Shown: piece after piece, positions 12,303 to 21,706 of the stretch
Layout: every line of letters begins with the position of its first letter
Numbering within the stretch: the stretch's first letter is position 1
From: Hirsutella rhossiliensis
Taxonomy: Eukaryota > Ascomycota > Sordariomycetes > Hypocreales > Ophiocordycipitaceae
DNA length: 64,000 bases
Reading direction: 5' to 3'
Assembly (NCBI RefSeq): GCF_020360975.1
Contig: NW_025408683.1
Span: 744,001-808,000 of the forward strand
Notes under the pieces: generated by a model
Told to the model about the DNA's origin: nothing
The model's input: the letters and a program-made list of their open reading frames with translations, nothing else
Databases searched by the model: none
Program-made: the position numbers and the translations under genes

Positions 12303-12325
12303 AGTTTAGTTTAGTTTAGTTTAGT
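12303..12325 (-). repeat. (CTAAA)n 3' tail of LINE copy A
   Basis: Five TTTAG units on the plus strand, CTAAA on the element strand, directly after the element terminus. It abuts the sequence TGCGGTAATTACTTT at 12288-12302. Short-unit 3' tails of this sort are made during target-primed reverse transcription. It is not telomeric: it is internal and the unit is five bases. Confidence 0.8.
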
Positions 12326-12673
12326 GTATTTTCCGTCCAGCAACTTTTGGTCGCTCAGGTCTCCGCAGGGGAGCACAGGACGTGCTGAGCTAGCAGGTGT
12401 CTACATGCTACATATCGTACACTTCACCCACTATCCAGCATTTCATCGGCTCAACGGCGCTCATGACAAACCTGTTGCCCGTCAGCGGGACGTCCAGGCA
12501 TGAAGAGAAAGCTGTCCCGTGGTCAGATCAGCCAATTTGCTTCTGGGGCCTTGCAGCCCTTGATGACCTCGGCGATCGCATGGTCGCGAGACCTTGACGC
12601 CGCCCGAGATCGGAGCAGGTAACAGAAAGGATTGAGAGGAAAAGGTAGGGTGAGAGAGGAGAATGATGACCGT

Positions 12674-14414
12674 CTAGTGGCGTGGGCAGATCCCTCCGAA
12701 GAAGGAGCTCGCTTTCGCCAGCCTGACGAATTTGTCAAAGTCCTTGCCGATTGCGCGGTTGATGGCTGCAGCCGGCCAAGGTGCAAGCCGCATACGATGC
12801 CGTGGCGCAACCTTTCTGCAGTAAAAGATGTGTGCTGGCTCTTTTCGTCTTCCGCACGAGCACGTCAGTCGCGCATTGTCGTGACCAAACCTTTCGTGGT
12901 AGTCAGCAAAATCCCCATGGTGGGTTCTTGCTGCAAGCAAGTTACGAAGCAGGGGCCGAGAGCGCCAATTCTGACGGGCAGCTGGTTGTGGCTTTAAGCC
13001 TCAGGTCTCTGTATCGCTCCGGCGCAGAGGCTTCCCACCAGGCCTTGAAAGCCTCTTCCGGCTGCTGTCGGGCAATCTTTCGCAGGTGCGCTAGCGTCGG
13101 GACGTTATCAGCGGGTTCTGGCAGTGATGCTCCCGCCTTTGCCAGAGCATCAGCCTCCTCGTTGCCTGGGATGTCAGCATGGCCGGGGATCCAATGGACC
13201 TCCACAGCTCCGTATTTTCGCGCCAAAGATTGAAACTCAAGGAAGACCTCTTGCGAGGAGTCGCTCGGCGTGCCCCGTAAGCATGTTGCGGTCGCGAGGT
13301 TGTCGAGGCAGACAAAGATGCGGTCAGTTTCTGGAAGGCTCACCGCAGCCTTCAACCCCTCCAACGCACCTTTCGCCTCAGCGTCGAAAATCTCGGCGGG
13401 CCCGAGACGGCCCTTGTCGCGCAAGACGGTGGATCCGTCCCGATGAACAACATAGCCATATCCGGCGTGGCCTTCGGTAGAACGGGACCCGTCGGAATAG
13501 ACGACCAGAGTTCGGGGCGATAGTGCCTGGAGCCAATCGCGAAATTTCTTCGCCGTCTCATTTTTCGATGCACTCTGCAGAGGCGCAGTCTGCTCTTCGA
13601 CAAATCCGCGCTGCAGCAAGGCAGGCCTTGGGCAGCTTGGTAGCAATTGTCGAGCGCCGCAGCCTAGTCCGGAAGGGTTTTGGCTGCTTTTGGTACTTCA
13701 GCTTGATCATTTCATTCAGTATAGGGCTTTTGGCCTCGACGTGCGCTTCACGAGCGGATGAGCTTCGTCCAGGGATTTGAGACGCGCAGCAAATGCAGTC
13801 CGGCGCGCCTCGAGCAGCAGAGGGACCGGCGGTATCCCTGCCTCCCGGTGCAGAACATTCGTTGGTGTAGTTCTCCACACTGGCAGGATAGCCCGAAGAG
13901 ATGTGTAGAGTGCCTTGCTCATCTTCTTTACGAGGTGTCCGATCCTGGACGGTCCTTCCTTGCCCGGCTTGGTCCAGCGCGGGCGCGTAGAACCAGGATA
14001 CCAGACCTCCGCCGCGTAGAGCAGCACTGGAATGACGCAAGCGCAGACCGCTCGTCGCACAGCGCTCGGTAGAGGACCATGCCTGGTGTTTGTCAGTCTC
14101 CTGAGATGGAAGGCGACTGCTTGCGCTTTGGCCGTCCATTTCTCGACATGAGTCTTGAAAGACAGAGTGCTGTCGAGCCAGACGCCGAGCCAACGCATCG
14201 CCCGGCCCGGCCGTTTCTCAAATTCGCCATGGAGCACTGGCGGCGCCGTCTTGGGCGTCGTTCGAGAGAAGTGCATCACTTCTGTCTTCTCAGGGTCGAA
14301 GGAGATCCCGTTGGCGGCGCCCCACGATACAAGCTCACGCACATGATGAGATGCTTCGGCGGACGTCTCATCCAGGCTATCGCCGACGCAAAGGATGGCA
14401 GTGTCGTCCGCATA
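12674..14414 (-). pseudogene. Reverse transcriptase / RNase H polyprotein fragment, frameshifted
   Basis: From about 14414 down the frame shows AYADDTAILCVGDSLD (RT catalytic motif) and then EKTEVMHFSR and RWLGVWLDSTLSFKTHVEK. It stops at 13716. The next stretch (KLKYQKQPKPFRTRLRR) is in another frame, and a further shift near 13645 restores RNase H. That domain has the acidic and His residues LVVYSDGSRS, FDAEAKGALEGL, VCLDN and VHWIPGHADIPGNEEADAL. A last shift near 12945 leads to the zinc-knuckle CSCGRRKEPAHIFYCRK. At least three frameshifts mean no full protein can be made. The RT fingers and the endonuclease domain are not seen. Confidence 0.87.
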
Positions 14415-14429
14415 TGCGGTAATTACTTT
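14415..14429. repeat. Target-site duplication of copy B, left
   Basis: TGCGGTAATTACTTT, identical to 15217-15231 and also to 12288-12302 at the 3' end of copy A. On the minus strand it encodes the residues just before the RT YADD motif (KVITA). Confidence 0.85.
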
Positions 14430-15216
14430 GTGTGTGTGTGTGTGTATTTTCCGTCCAGCGGCCGTAAGGCCGCTCAGGTCCCGGTGGGGCACAGGACGTG
14501 CTGAGCTAGGCTATCGAGAAAATCCTGCCACAGTAGGCCTCACCCAGCGCTTCTTGCAAGGCCTCGCAAGGGCGAGCTGTCGGGCTCAATCCCCGGAGAC
14601 GGCTTTCCTACCCCCTCCACCGGTAGGTTGTCGCTAAGCCCGTCAATACAAGTGTCCGTGGCTATCCTCTGCAGCCAGCCTTCCCGAAGTCCATCCAGCA
14701 TTTCATCGGCTCTAAGGCGCTCAGTGTCGGAGCCTGGTGCCCGTCAGCGGGTCGTCCAGGCGCGTGGCGATTGCCACAATGGTCAACCCTTGGTTTTGTC
14801 CGGTCAGAATTCTCTCGCTCTCTCGCTAACGCTGCTGTCGCAGTCCATGCTTCGGTAACCAGGCGATGGAAATAGCGCAGGAGCGGCGGCAGGAAAACCC
14901 TCGAAGGAATCAGAGGCTGTCGTGCAGCTTGCCTTCAGGGAGAAAAACCTGCGCAACCAGCCACCGTTGTTTAGAAGGGCGGGCCTTCCAATACCCACAG
15001 CTCCTTGGTTCCGAAGGAAGCTGTGAGGTCCGTGTGGACGTGTTGTCGAGACCGGCTTTGCAGAGGAATATGAACTCTCCTAATGTCTTCCTCTGTGCTG
15101 TTAGGGCCACGATGGACCCGGGCAGCAAAAGCGCGGTCGGGTGGCCTGCAAATCCGGCCCCCTGCTAGCGAGCCGCTAACAGCTCTGACGGGGGAAGAAT
15201 TTTTACAGGGGAGAGT
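14430..15216 (-). mobile_element. 787-bp non-autonomous LINE-related element, copy B, inside copy A
   Basis: Flanked by a perfect 15-bp direct repeat TGCGGTAATTACTTT at 14415-14429 and 15217-15231, as expected for a target-site duplication. On the minus strand it ends with the same 18-base terminus as copy A (14442-14459 versus 12324-12341), followed by a (CA)n tail instead of (CTAAA)n. A second identical 20-base block is shared (14693-14712 and 12433-12452). No coding motif is visible. Joining the flanks restores the frame DLTKVITAYADDTA in copy A, which places the insertion in the RT catalytic motif. It could be a non-autonomous (SINE-like) family mobilised by the LINE, or a truncated diverged LINE. 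Confidence 0.8.
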
Positions 15217-15231
15217 TGCGGTAATTACTTT
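15217..15231. repeat. Target-site duplication of copy B, right
   Basis: Second copy of the 15-bp sequence at the 5' end of element B. The sequence beyond it (15232-15420) would be the upstream continuation of copy A. In one minus-strand frame it shows QASPSLP and FLIY, weakly like an RT block (QGSPLSP...FLIY), with shifts and a stop. Confidence 0.75.
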
Positions 15232-15889
15232 GGTCAGATCCCCCCGGGAGTCTAGGGTAGATAAGAAATATTACCAAGCGCGCTGGCAGAGAGGGTGAAG
15301 CCTGTCCAGACTCATCAGTCACGTGGCGCCTGGCCTCGTCTACTTTACAAACTCCGTCGACGTCGAAGACATCATCGCACCAGCATGACCGTAAGCGTTC
15401 GAATGAGGGTGGACAAAGGGTGGTTGAATCACCAAGCGACTCATCTATGTTACAGATAGGCACATGCGGCGAGACGGCCGCCCCCCACGTCTGTTGGACG
15501 GTAGGTCAGAGTCGATGTCGCCAACAACATGTCTGAGACGTGGAAATATGGCCGTTGAACTAGGCAATAGCAGAATGGCCCTGCCCCCAAAGGCCGTGCC
15601 AGTACGGAGGATGGCTAGATATGACTCGCCCTCGCACCCAGGTTGGCGCCACGGCTTTGCGTCGACCGGTCTCGGCAAGTGACTCAGCCCCCTTGGGGTC
15701 CCTGTCTCCTCCGCCTCGACATGAAAGCGATTGCGAACCGCGGCATCTTTGAGATGGCGGAGCACTGCCGACTGGATGCCGTGGACATGGTTCGCTGTCG
15801 TGCCCGCGGCTCTCCGAATGAATGCTGACCGACACTAGATACTTCCACTGCTCCGTCGTACGGCATCAGATCCAAGACCGGTCGTGGTG
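15232..15889. other. Gap between the retroelement nest and the kinase pseudogene
   Basis: The first ~190 bp may be decayed RT sequence of copy A. The remainder carries a minus-strand frame (15445-15765) without recognisable motifs. No gene is supported. Confidence 0.35.
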
Positions 15890-16476
15890 ATGACTTGCGG
15901 CTTGTCCGGTGAGCACGCGGTCAACAACCCTGGATGGAAAAATCAACCGTGCAGATGCCCCAGTTTCATGGACTCATGGATAGACAGGAGCCGGGAAGTC
16001 CACACTCGCCAAGGGCATCATCGACCGCCTGCCTCACTTGACGCGGCTCTCCATCGACGCCATCATCTTTGAGCGCCACGGTCTCTACGCCATCAACTAC
16101 CCGGCCGACGAGTACGCCGCGCACCAAGCCGAAGCTCTGAAGTACCTGACTGACGAGCTGGGGCTTCTTCTGCGGACGGAGCGGCAGGATGTGGTGCTGG
16201 ACCTCTCGTTCTGGAACAGAGAGTTCCCGGTGCGAGTTCAAGGAGATTGTGAGCTGCAGCGGCGGACGACGGGTACTAGTGTTTCTCGACGCCGAGGAGC
16301 ATGTCATACGGAGGCGGATTGCCGAACGCAGGGCTCGGAGAGATGCGCTGGGGGTGGATGATGAGGGTCGAGATGGGGACTCGGCCTTTGACGTCGACGA
16401 CAAGACGTTTGAACGATATTGGATAGGGTTCGAGAAGCCGGCGGGAGAAGGCGAGATTGTCATCAAGGTCACGTAG
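15890..16476 (+). pseudogene. P-loop (AAA-type) kinase-like gene broken by a one-base frameshift
   Basis: Exon 1 15890-15908 and exon 2 15988-16476 are joined over a 79-nt intron (GTGAGC...ACAG). The join creates the Walker A motif MTCGLSGAGKSTLAKGI. The frame continues through RLSIDAIIFERHGLYAINYP and DVVLDLSFWNREF, then fails at a CCC run (16226-16228). Dropping one C from the reading gives a continuous frame into EFKEIVSCSGGRRVLVFLDA and the C-terminal FERYWIGFEKPAGEGEIVIK, ending at 16476. About 168 aa in all. It resembles the small fungal and bacterial ATP-binding kinases of the AAA_33 / zeta-toxin-like fold (family known; substrate unknown). No alternative intron would remove the shift. 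It is either a real lesion or a sequencing error. Confidence 0.8.
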
Positions 16477-16501
16477 ACAGTATCGCCGGGCTTTGGGTGA
16501 G

Positions 16502-16732
16502 CTAAGCTACAACACTGACCATGTTTGGCAGCCTCCCGGCACGGAGAGTCTCGTCCGCAGTGAGAAAGGATGCCTTGCTGGGGGCACTTGCGGACTTTAA
16601 AGTTTGGTCGAAATAGTCCGTCGAGGCGTAAACTCGACGCGGAGGATCCCGGTCTAGGGTAGGCCCGATGGGAGGCACGGGCCGAGCCGAGGCAGACGAG
16701 ACGACGTCGGCGCTGGCGCTGGTGTACGGCAT
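16502..16732 (-). CDS. Small hypothetical protein, 76 aa
   Basis: Open frame from MPYTSASADVVSSASARPVP to a stop at 16502, convergent and only 25 bp from the end of the kinase pseudogene. The composition is protein-like (PPIGPTLDRDPPRRVYASTD, KASFLTADETLRAGRLPN), but I do not recognise a family. The frame stays open upstream to about 16822 without another ATG, so an upstream exon is possible. Confidence 0.4.
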   Translation of the reverse strand: MPYTSASADVVSSASARPVPPIGPTLDRDPPRRVYASTDYFDQTLKSASAPSKASFLTADETLRAGRLPNMVSVVA

Positions 16733-17850
16733 AGAAAAGGGATCGGGGATTTGGGCGGACGTTGGGCAGACTGCAACTTTGACGCAGTCCACGACATGAT
16801 GTCGCGACACAATGGAAGCCAAGTTGGGAGTTGGGTGATGACGACATGTGGGGGGGTCACACGTTTTGACGAGGATAAGAGATTGCAGAGGTACAAGGTA
16901 CTTTGGAGGCGACGTCCGCCCGAGAAACGTGCACTTTCCGATGAAGAGCTGAAGAGGACAGGTAAAGTATCTCCGTGTACCTCCAGCTCAGCGGCACGGG
17001 CATTATCCTGCGTGCTAATACCAGTAGCAAGCAAGCAAGCAAGCAAGCAAGGCTTGGGCCATCTCATCAGCTCTTGTCCCTCTCGTGATGCCCAGTCACG
17101 AGCCAAAAGGGAGCGAGGCAGCTGACTGACCAACCCCCCCCTCGCCTCGCCAGTATCTTTACCGCCGTCGGGTTCCGCCCTCGCCCAGTCCTAGGGACCC
17201 GAGGTACTTTGCGGGTACGCGAGAGTACGTGCGGTCCGATAGACCCAGCTCAAACTCTGCCACACCGCCTCGCTCTCCCGCTTGGCCCCGGCTATCTTCA
17301 TCGCCGCCCTCGAGGTACCATGATTGGTTACGCACACACGCCCGCCGTAAGCCGCCCATCATCAGCCCTTTTCCCCTCCCCTCCAGCGCATGTTGGGGGT
17401 GTACAACCTCTCACTCACCGGTGACTCTCCCTCCTCCATCGCACTGCGAACAGTATCTTGACGCCCCAGTTTCTGCTCATTCGCCTCGCCCTCGATTAAA
17501 CGCCCCTTCGCTGCCCTGTTCGAGCCCAAGCCCGAAGTCTCTTGCCTGTGTGTGTGTGTGTGCGTGGCCAGCCAGTCGCCCTTCTCATCGCCCCTCACCT
17601 CCATTCTTATTGCCTCCACACGTCAGCATCCTCTTCTGCAACACGACACCTTTCGTCATCTTCCCGTCATCCATCCTGCTGCCTTGCCTGACTGCTCATC
17701 CTTCCTCCCAATACATCATCCTCAGTTGTCTAGTCCCGACAAACATCAAGCACCCGCCTCTATCGCCTTGGACTGCCTTGCCCTTCCTCCGCACCTGTCG
17801 TCATCAGCAAGGACCTAGACGCAGAGAGAGGGAAAAAACGAGTCCTAGCC
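16733..17850. other. Upstream region and leader of the DUF3824 gene
   Basis: No gene seen. The last ~450 bp are strongly C/T-rich on the plus strand, as is usual for the transcribed leader of filamentous fungal genes. A (GT)n stretch lies at about 17546-17562. Confidence 0.45.
17030..17056. repeat. (AGCA)n microsatellite
   Basis: Six to seven AGCA/CAAG units in the intergenic region upstream of the DUF3824 gene. Confidence 0.8.
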
Positions 17851-20800
17851 ATGGGTGACTCCTACAGGGGATCCCGCGCCTACCGGGACCGCGACGACAA
17901 CGACGAAGACGACCGCTTCAGAAGCACCACCGTCACCCGCTACAAGGTGGCCCCCAGCCGAGCTGGCGATCGCTACGAACGCAGCGAGAGGTTCGACCCA
18001 GCCGACGACGACCGTCGCTCCCGCTTTTCCGCCCCTCGTCCCTCGCCCGACTTTCTCGATGAACGCCGCTCTCAGGCTGCCCTGGAACGTCCCCGCTCCG
18101 AGTATGAGCCCACCATGGCCGACCGCCCCCGCTCCCTCTACTATGAGCGCGACGTTGAGCGTGACGTTCGCCGCGAGCCCGACCGGTCTCGCATGTCTGT
18201 CTACGACGACTGGGACCGCCGCTCTTATCGGGACCCCCGGGAACCCCGCCACGACGACGAGATCAAGGTCGAGAGGAAAATCGAGGAGCGCATAGACGAT
18301 GACCTCGGCCACGAGGTCGAGCGCTACCGCAAGGAGACCGAGTATTACGTCCCCGCCGACCCGGCTCCTGCCCCCGTCATCATCCGCCAGCAGGCCCAGG
18401 AGCCCCAGAAGATCATCGTCCAGGAGGCACCCTCCCCGGCTCCTATCGTCGTCCCTCGCCAGCAGCCGGGCGTCGTCGTCCTCCGTGACAGGGAGCAGGA
18501 CCGCAACATGGTCCGCAGGGAGCGGGACCCCTTCGACGAGGAGTACTACTACCGCCACGAGCGGCGCGACCTTGGCCCTTACCGGGGTGACCGCGACTAC
18601 ACCGTTTCTCGCTACGAGCGCCGCCGCAGGGATGACGACTACTCCTACTACAGCGACGACGACGACTACTACGTCCGTCGCACCGTTGTCCGCCGCGAAC
18701 GCAGCGAGAGCGCCCACCGCCACAAGCGTGAGCTGGCCGAGGGCGCCCTCGCCGGCGCCGGCCTCACCGCCCTCGTCTCCAGCCGCCGCGACGGGTACGG
18801 CGATCTCCCGGAAAACAGGGGTCGCAAGGTGCTTGCCGGCGCAGCCCTCGGCGCCTTGGGAACCGAAGCCCTCCGCCGCGCCCACAGCGCCTATGGGGAA
18901 CGCTGGGGGGACGGTCGCGAGTCGCCCGACCATCACTCGCGCTTGAGAAAGGGTCTTGGCTTCGCTGCCGTTGCCCTGGCCGCTGCAGGCGCCGCCAAGT
19001 ATTACCAGTCCAACAAGGTCGATAAGGAGGAGGCGCATCGCGGCCGGAGCCTAACCCGTGGCGGCTACTACTCCGGTGATAACTACTCCCGCTCAGTCTC
19101 ACGCAGCTCTCGCTCTCGCTCCCGATCTCACACACGTAGCCGCCGCCGCCGCAGCCTCTCCACCGTCGCCAAGGCAGCACTCGGCACAGCGGCCACGGCG
19201 GGCATCGTCAAACATTTCAGGGACAAGTCCAAGTCTCGGTCCCGCCATGGGAGCCGCTCCCGCTCCCGCTCCCGCAGCAAGTCCAAGATCCGCCGCGGAG
19301 CAGAAATCGCCGGTGTCGCTGCCGCTGCCGGCGTTGCCAACAAGCTATGGAAGGACCATCAGGACAAGAAGGAGGCTCGCACCCGTAGCGTCAGTGGTGA
19401 GGATGATCGCGGTCGCCATCGCCGATCGCGAGACCGGGGCGTGAGCAGGAGCCGGAGCTGGGGTCGGAGCCGCAGCAGGTCCATGGCCAGATCCCCTGTC
19501 TCACCTTCTGGGGCTGATCCTGAGCTAGGCTTAGTTGAGTACGGAGGCGGACCCCTGCCGTCGGAGCCCTCGTCTGCCGTCGAGCGGGACTATGATGCCC
19601 GGGACGAGGAGAGAAGGCGCCGACGACGCAGGCGGCGCGACCGCACGCCGTCCTCGTCCCCTTCGGACCAAGAGCGGAAGCGGAGCAGGAGTAGGCTGAG
19701 GAACATGGCAGCTGCCGGCGCGGCGGCGGTTGGAATCAAGGAGTTCAAAGACAGGCGAGACCAGGAGAAGAGAGAGCGGCGTTCAAGGGAGAGAAACGGC
19801 GATGGGAGACGTAAGTCCGACCGTCGATGATGCAACCCAGACCACCATGAGCTGACGCAGGACGAATCTAGGACATCCAGAAGAGCGGAGGGAAGAAGGA
19901 TACTTTGACAACCGTCGCAGTCACCGCGCGCAGTCCCCCCCCATGGCCTCTGGCGGCGCCTACTATCCACCATACCCTTCAACCCCCGGCCCGGCCCCGG
20001 GCGGGCCCGACTACGCACCGTATCCAGACCACTCGGGAGCCCCGCCACGTGAGTATCAGCCGTATATACCCCAAGACTATACCGGCTACGCTCCGCCAGC
20101 GCCTCCGGGCCCACCACCGCCGGGCCAGCCGCCGGGGCCTGAGCCGAGCATCGACGGACGATATCCTCCCGCCCCCCCAGGACCACCACCGCCAGGGCCA
20201 CCGGGACCTGCGCCTCCTCCTGGTGGCGGGCGCCCACCAGACCAAGTGAGTGACCATTCCCGACGCCGACACAGCCGCCGCGCCGCAAGCGCAGCAGAGG
20301 GTGCGTGAAATCGTGCTTTTACCGGGCTCCACCCGGGGATGTTGCGATGGGGAAGAGCCGGCGACTAACTTCTGTGTAGATGGTGTAACCTCGCCTTACT
20401 CGGCGTATTCGAGCAAGGGCCCGCCCTCGGCCACAAAGTCGGTGTCCTTTATCCCGCTGTCGCCTAAGAGCTCCCGCACCATGGAGCGGCACAGGAGACA
20501 CCATGCCGCTGCGTCGGACAAGGATGACGACTCGCCCGAGCACGACGATGACGAGCCGCTCGACAACGGCCGCACTCGACCAGCGTTCCGTCGGCGGCGT
20601 TCTTCCGATCCCTCCTCAGATCGGCCCGTCGTCCCTCGAGGGCGTCAGGGTCTGAGCGACTCCGACTCGGAAGACGACGTCGAGCTGCTACCCGACAGGT
20701 TTGACTCCCAGGGGAAACCCCTTGGCGGCCGCCCCGCTCGCGACAGGTGGACCACTCGCAAGGGCACGTTTGAGCGGCAGCCGCGGCAACCCGGGGACTG

Positions 20801-21044
20801 GGACGTTAGGGGTGCGTGGCAGGTGGGCGGTACCGACGGGGAGGCGGTGGACCGGCTGGTGCACAACGTGACGGGCGCGCTCGAGGGCCGGCGCAGCTGG
20901 ATGAGCGTCCTTGGTGACGTGCTCGGCGGCGCGGGCTTCCTGCCGCCTCTGCCGCCGCAGGCTGAGGACGAGGCCAGGCGGCGTGACGCGGGTGGCGATG
21001 ATGACGGCGACGACAAGAGGCCGCGGCGGGGGAGGCGGCGATGA
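17851..21044 (+). CDS. DUF3824-type protein, arginine/serine-rich, glycine-zipper helices, 3 exons
   Basis: Exons 17851-19810, 19872-20300 and 20380-21044 give 1017 aa. Introns are 61 nt (GTAAGT...CTAG, branch CTGAC) and 79 nt (GTGCGT...GTAG, branch CTAAC). The N-terminal 290 residues are highly charged. From about residue 294, short Ala/Gly-rich helices (GALAGAGLTAL, VLAGAALGALGTEALRRA, GLGFAAVALAAAGAAKYY, AALGTAATAGIVKHF, AGVAAAAGVANKLW, MAAAGAAAVGIKEF) alternate with RS/RD-rich linkers. This is the layout of Pezizomycotina DUF3824 proteins. A Pro/Gly-rich segment follows in exon 2, then a conserved C-terminal part with KSVSFIPLSPKSS and DSDSEDDVELLPDRFD. The molecular function is unknown; the helices could insert in or bind membranes, and the RS-rich parts could be phosphorylated. 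Confidence 0.85.
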
Positions 21045-21706
21045 CCAGGAACGTGTGATGAATGTTATGATTTCTCCTATGCTCTTGCTTTCTCCTTTTT
21101 CGGTTATTTTTCGTGTCCATCTTTTCCTTTTATTCGTTTGAACATTCCGTCAAACAGGTGTTTTTTCTTTGCGGCAGCTCTATTTGGCTCTTTTGCTCTT
21201 AAGGCGAGCAGCTTGCTTGGCAGGAAAGATTTGTCCACCAAGCCTGTCGTGAGCAGAGGTGGAATGGACGTTGCAGCGACGAGGGTGCAAGCTCGTTGAT
21301 AACACATGGGGAGGAGACATAATGAACATGATGAATTGATAGACTGCTTCTTTGGGGGTTTATCATGTCTGGAGAAGCCGGTGTAGAAAAGACTTCCCAT
21401 CGCACGAAGAGATGGTCATAATGACTCTCTGCCTTTATCTTGAGAGCAGTTTTTAGCTTTCTTTCTTTTTATTTCTATGGTGAACATTTTCCTTCTCTGC
21501 CTCGTGATACTCTTCACTCTCTTAATGAGCATGGATGTGTTGTCCAGCCCAGACTTCATTCGACGCCCCAGTCTACATTCATGTCTATCATGCTCTGCCC
21601 TGCTGCGAACCCCATCCCTCCGTCCCGGACGAAACTAGACACCGGAAACCCACCCTTGAACATAACGAGAAGAAATAAAGAACCCCAGAATTGACCCCCC
21701 ATCGCA
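21045..21706. other. Convergent 3' regions
   Basis: Holds the 3' ends of the DUF3824 gene (plus) and the SCJ1-type gene (minus). T-rich tracts just after 21044 (about 21068-21135) suit a 3' UTR. No additional gene. Confidence 0.5.

Larger units (their letters stand above)
12303..14414 (-). mobile_element. Decayed non-LTR (LINE, Tad-like) retrotransposon, copy A
   Basis: Read on the minus strand. The sequence begins inside the reverse transcriptase palm at the YADD motif and runs through the RT thumb, RNase H and a C-terminal CCHC-like zinc knuckle. It ends in a 3' UTR with the terminus GCTGGACGGAAAATACAC and a (CTAAA)n tail at about 12303-12325. The order RT, RNase H, zinc knuckle is typical of fungal Tad-clade LINEs; clade assignment is inference. 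The 5' part of the element is separated from this piece by the second insertion (copy B) and is decayed or absent beyond 15232. Confidence 0.85.

Noticed and set aside
12300..12325. TTTAG array considered as a telomere-like repeat
   Set aside because: Unit is five bases, not TTAGGG, and it sits at the 3' end of a LINE, where it is a retrotransposition tail.
17851..19038. Long antisense ORF over the DUF3824 gene (minus, 397 aa)
   Set aside because: It is a shadow of the GC-rich coding strand, as are the long antisense frames over RPA43, SCJ1 and PRP2-type genes.
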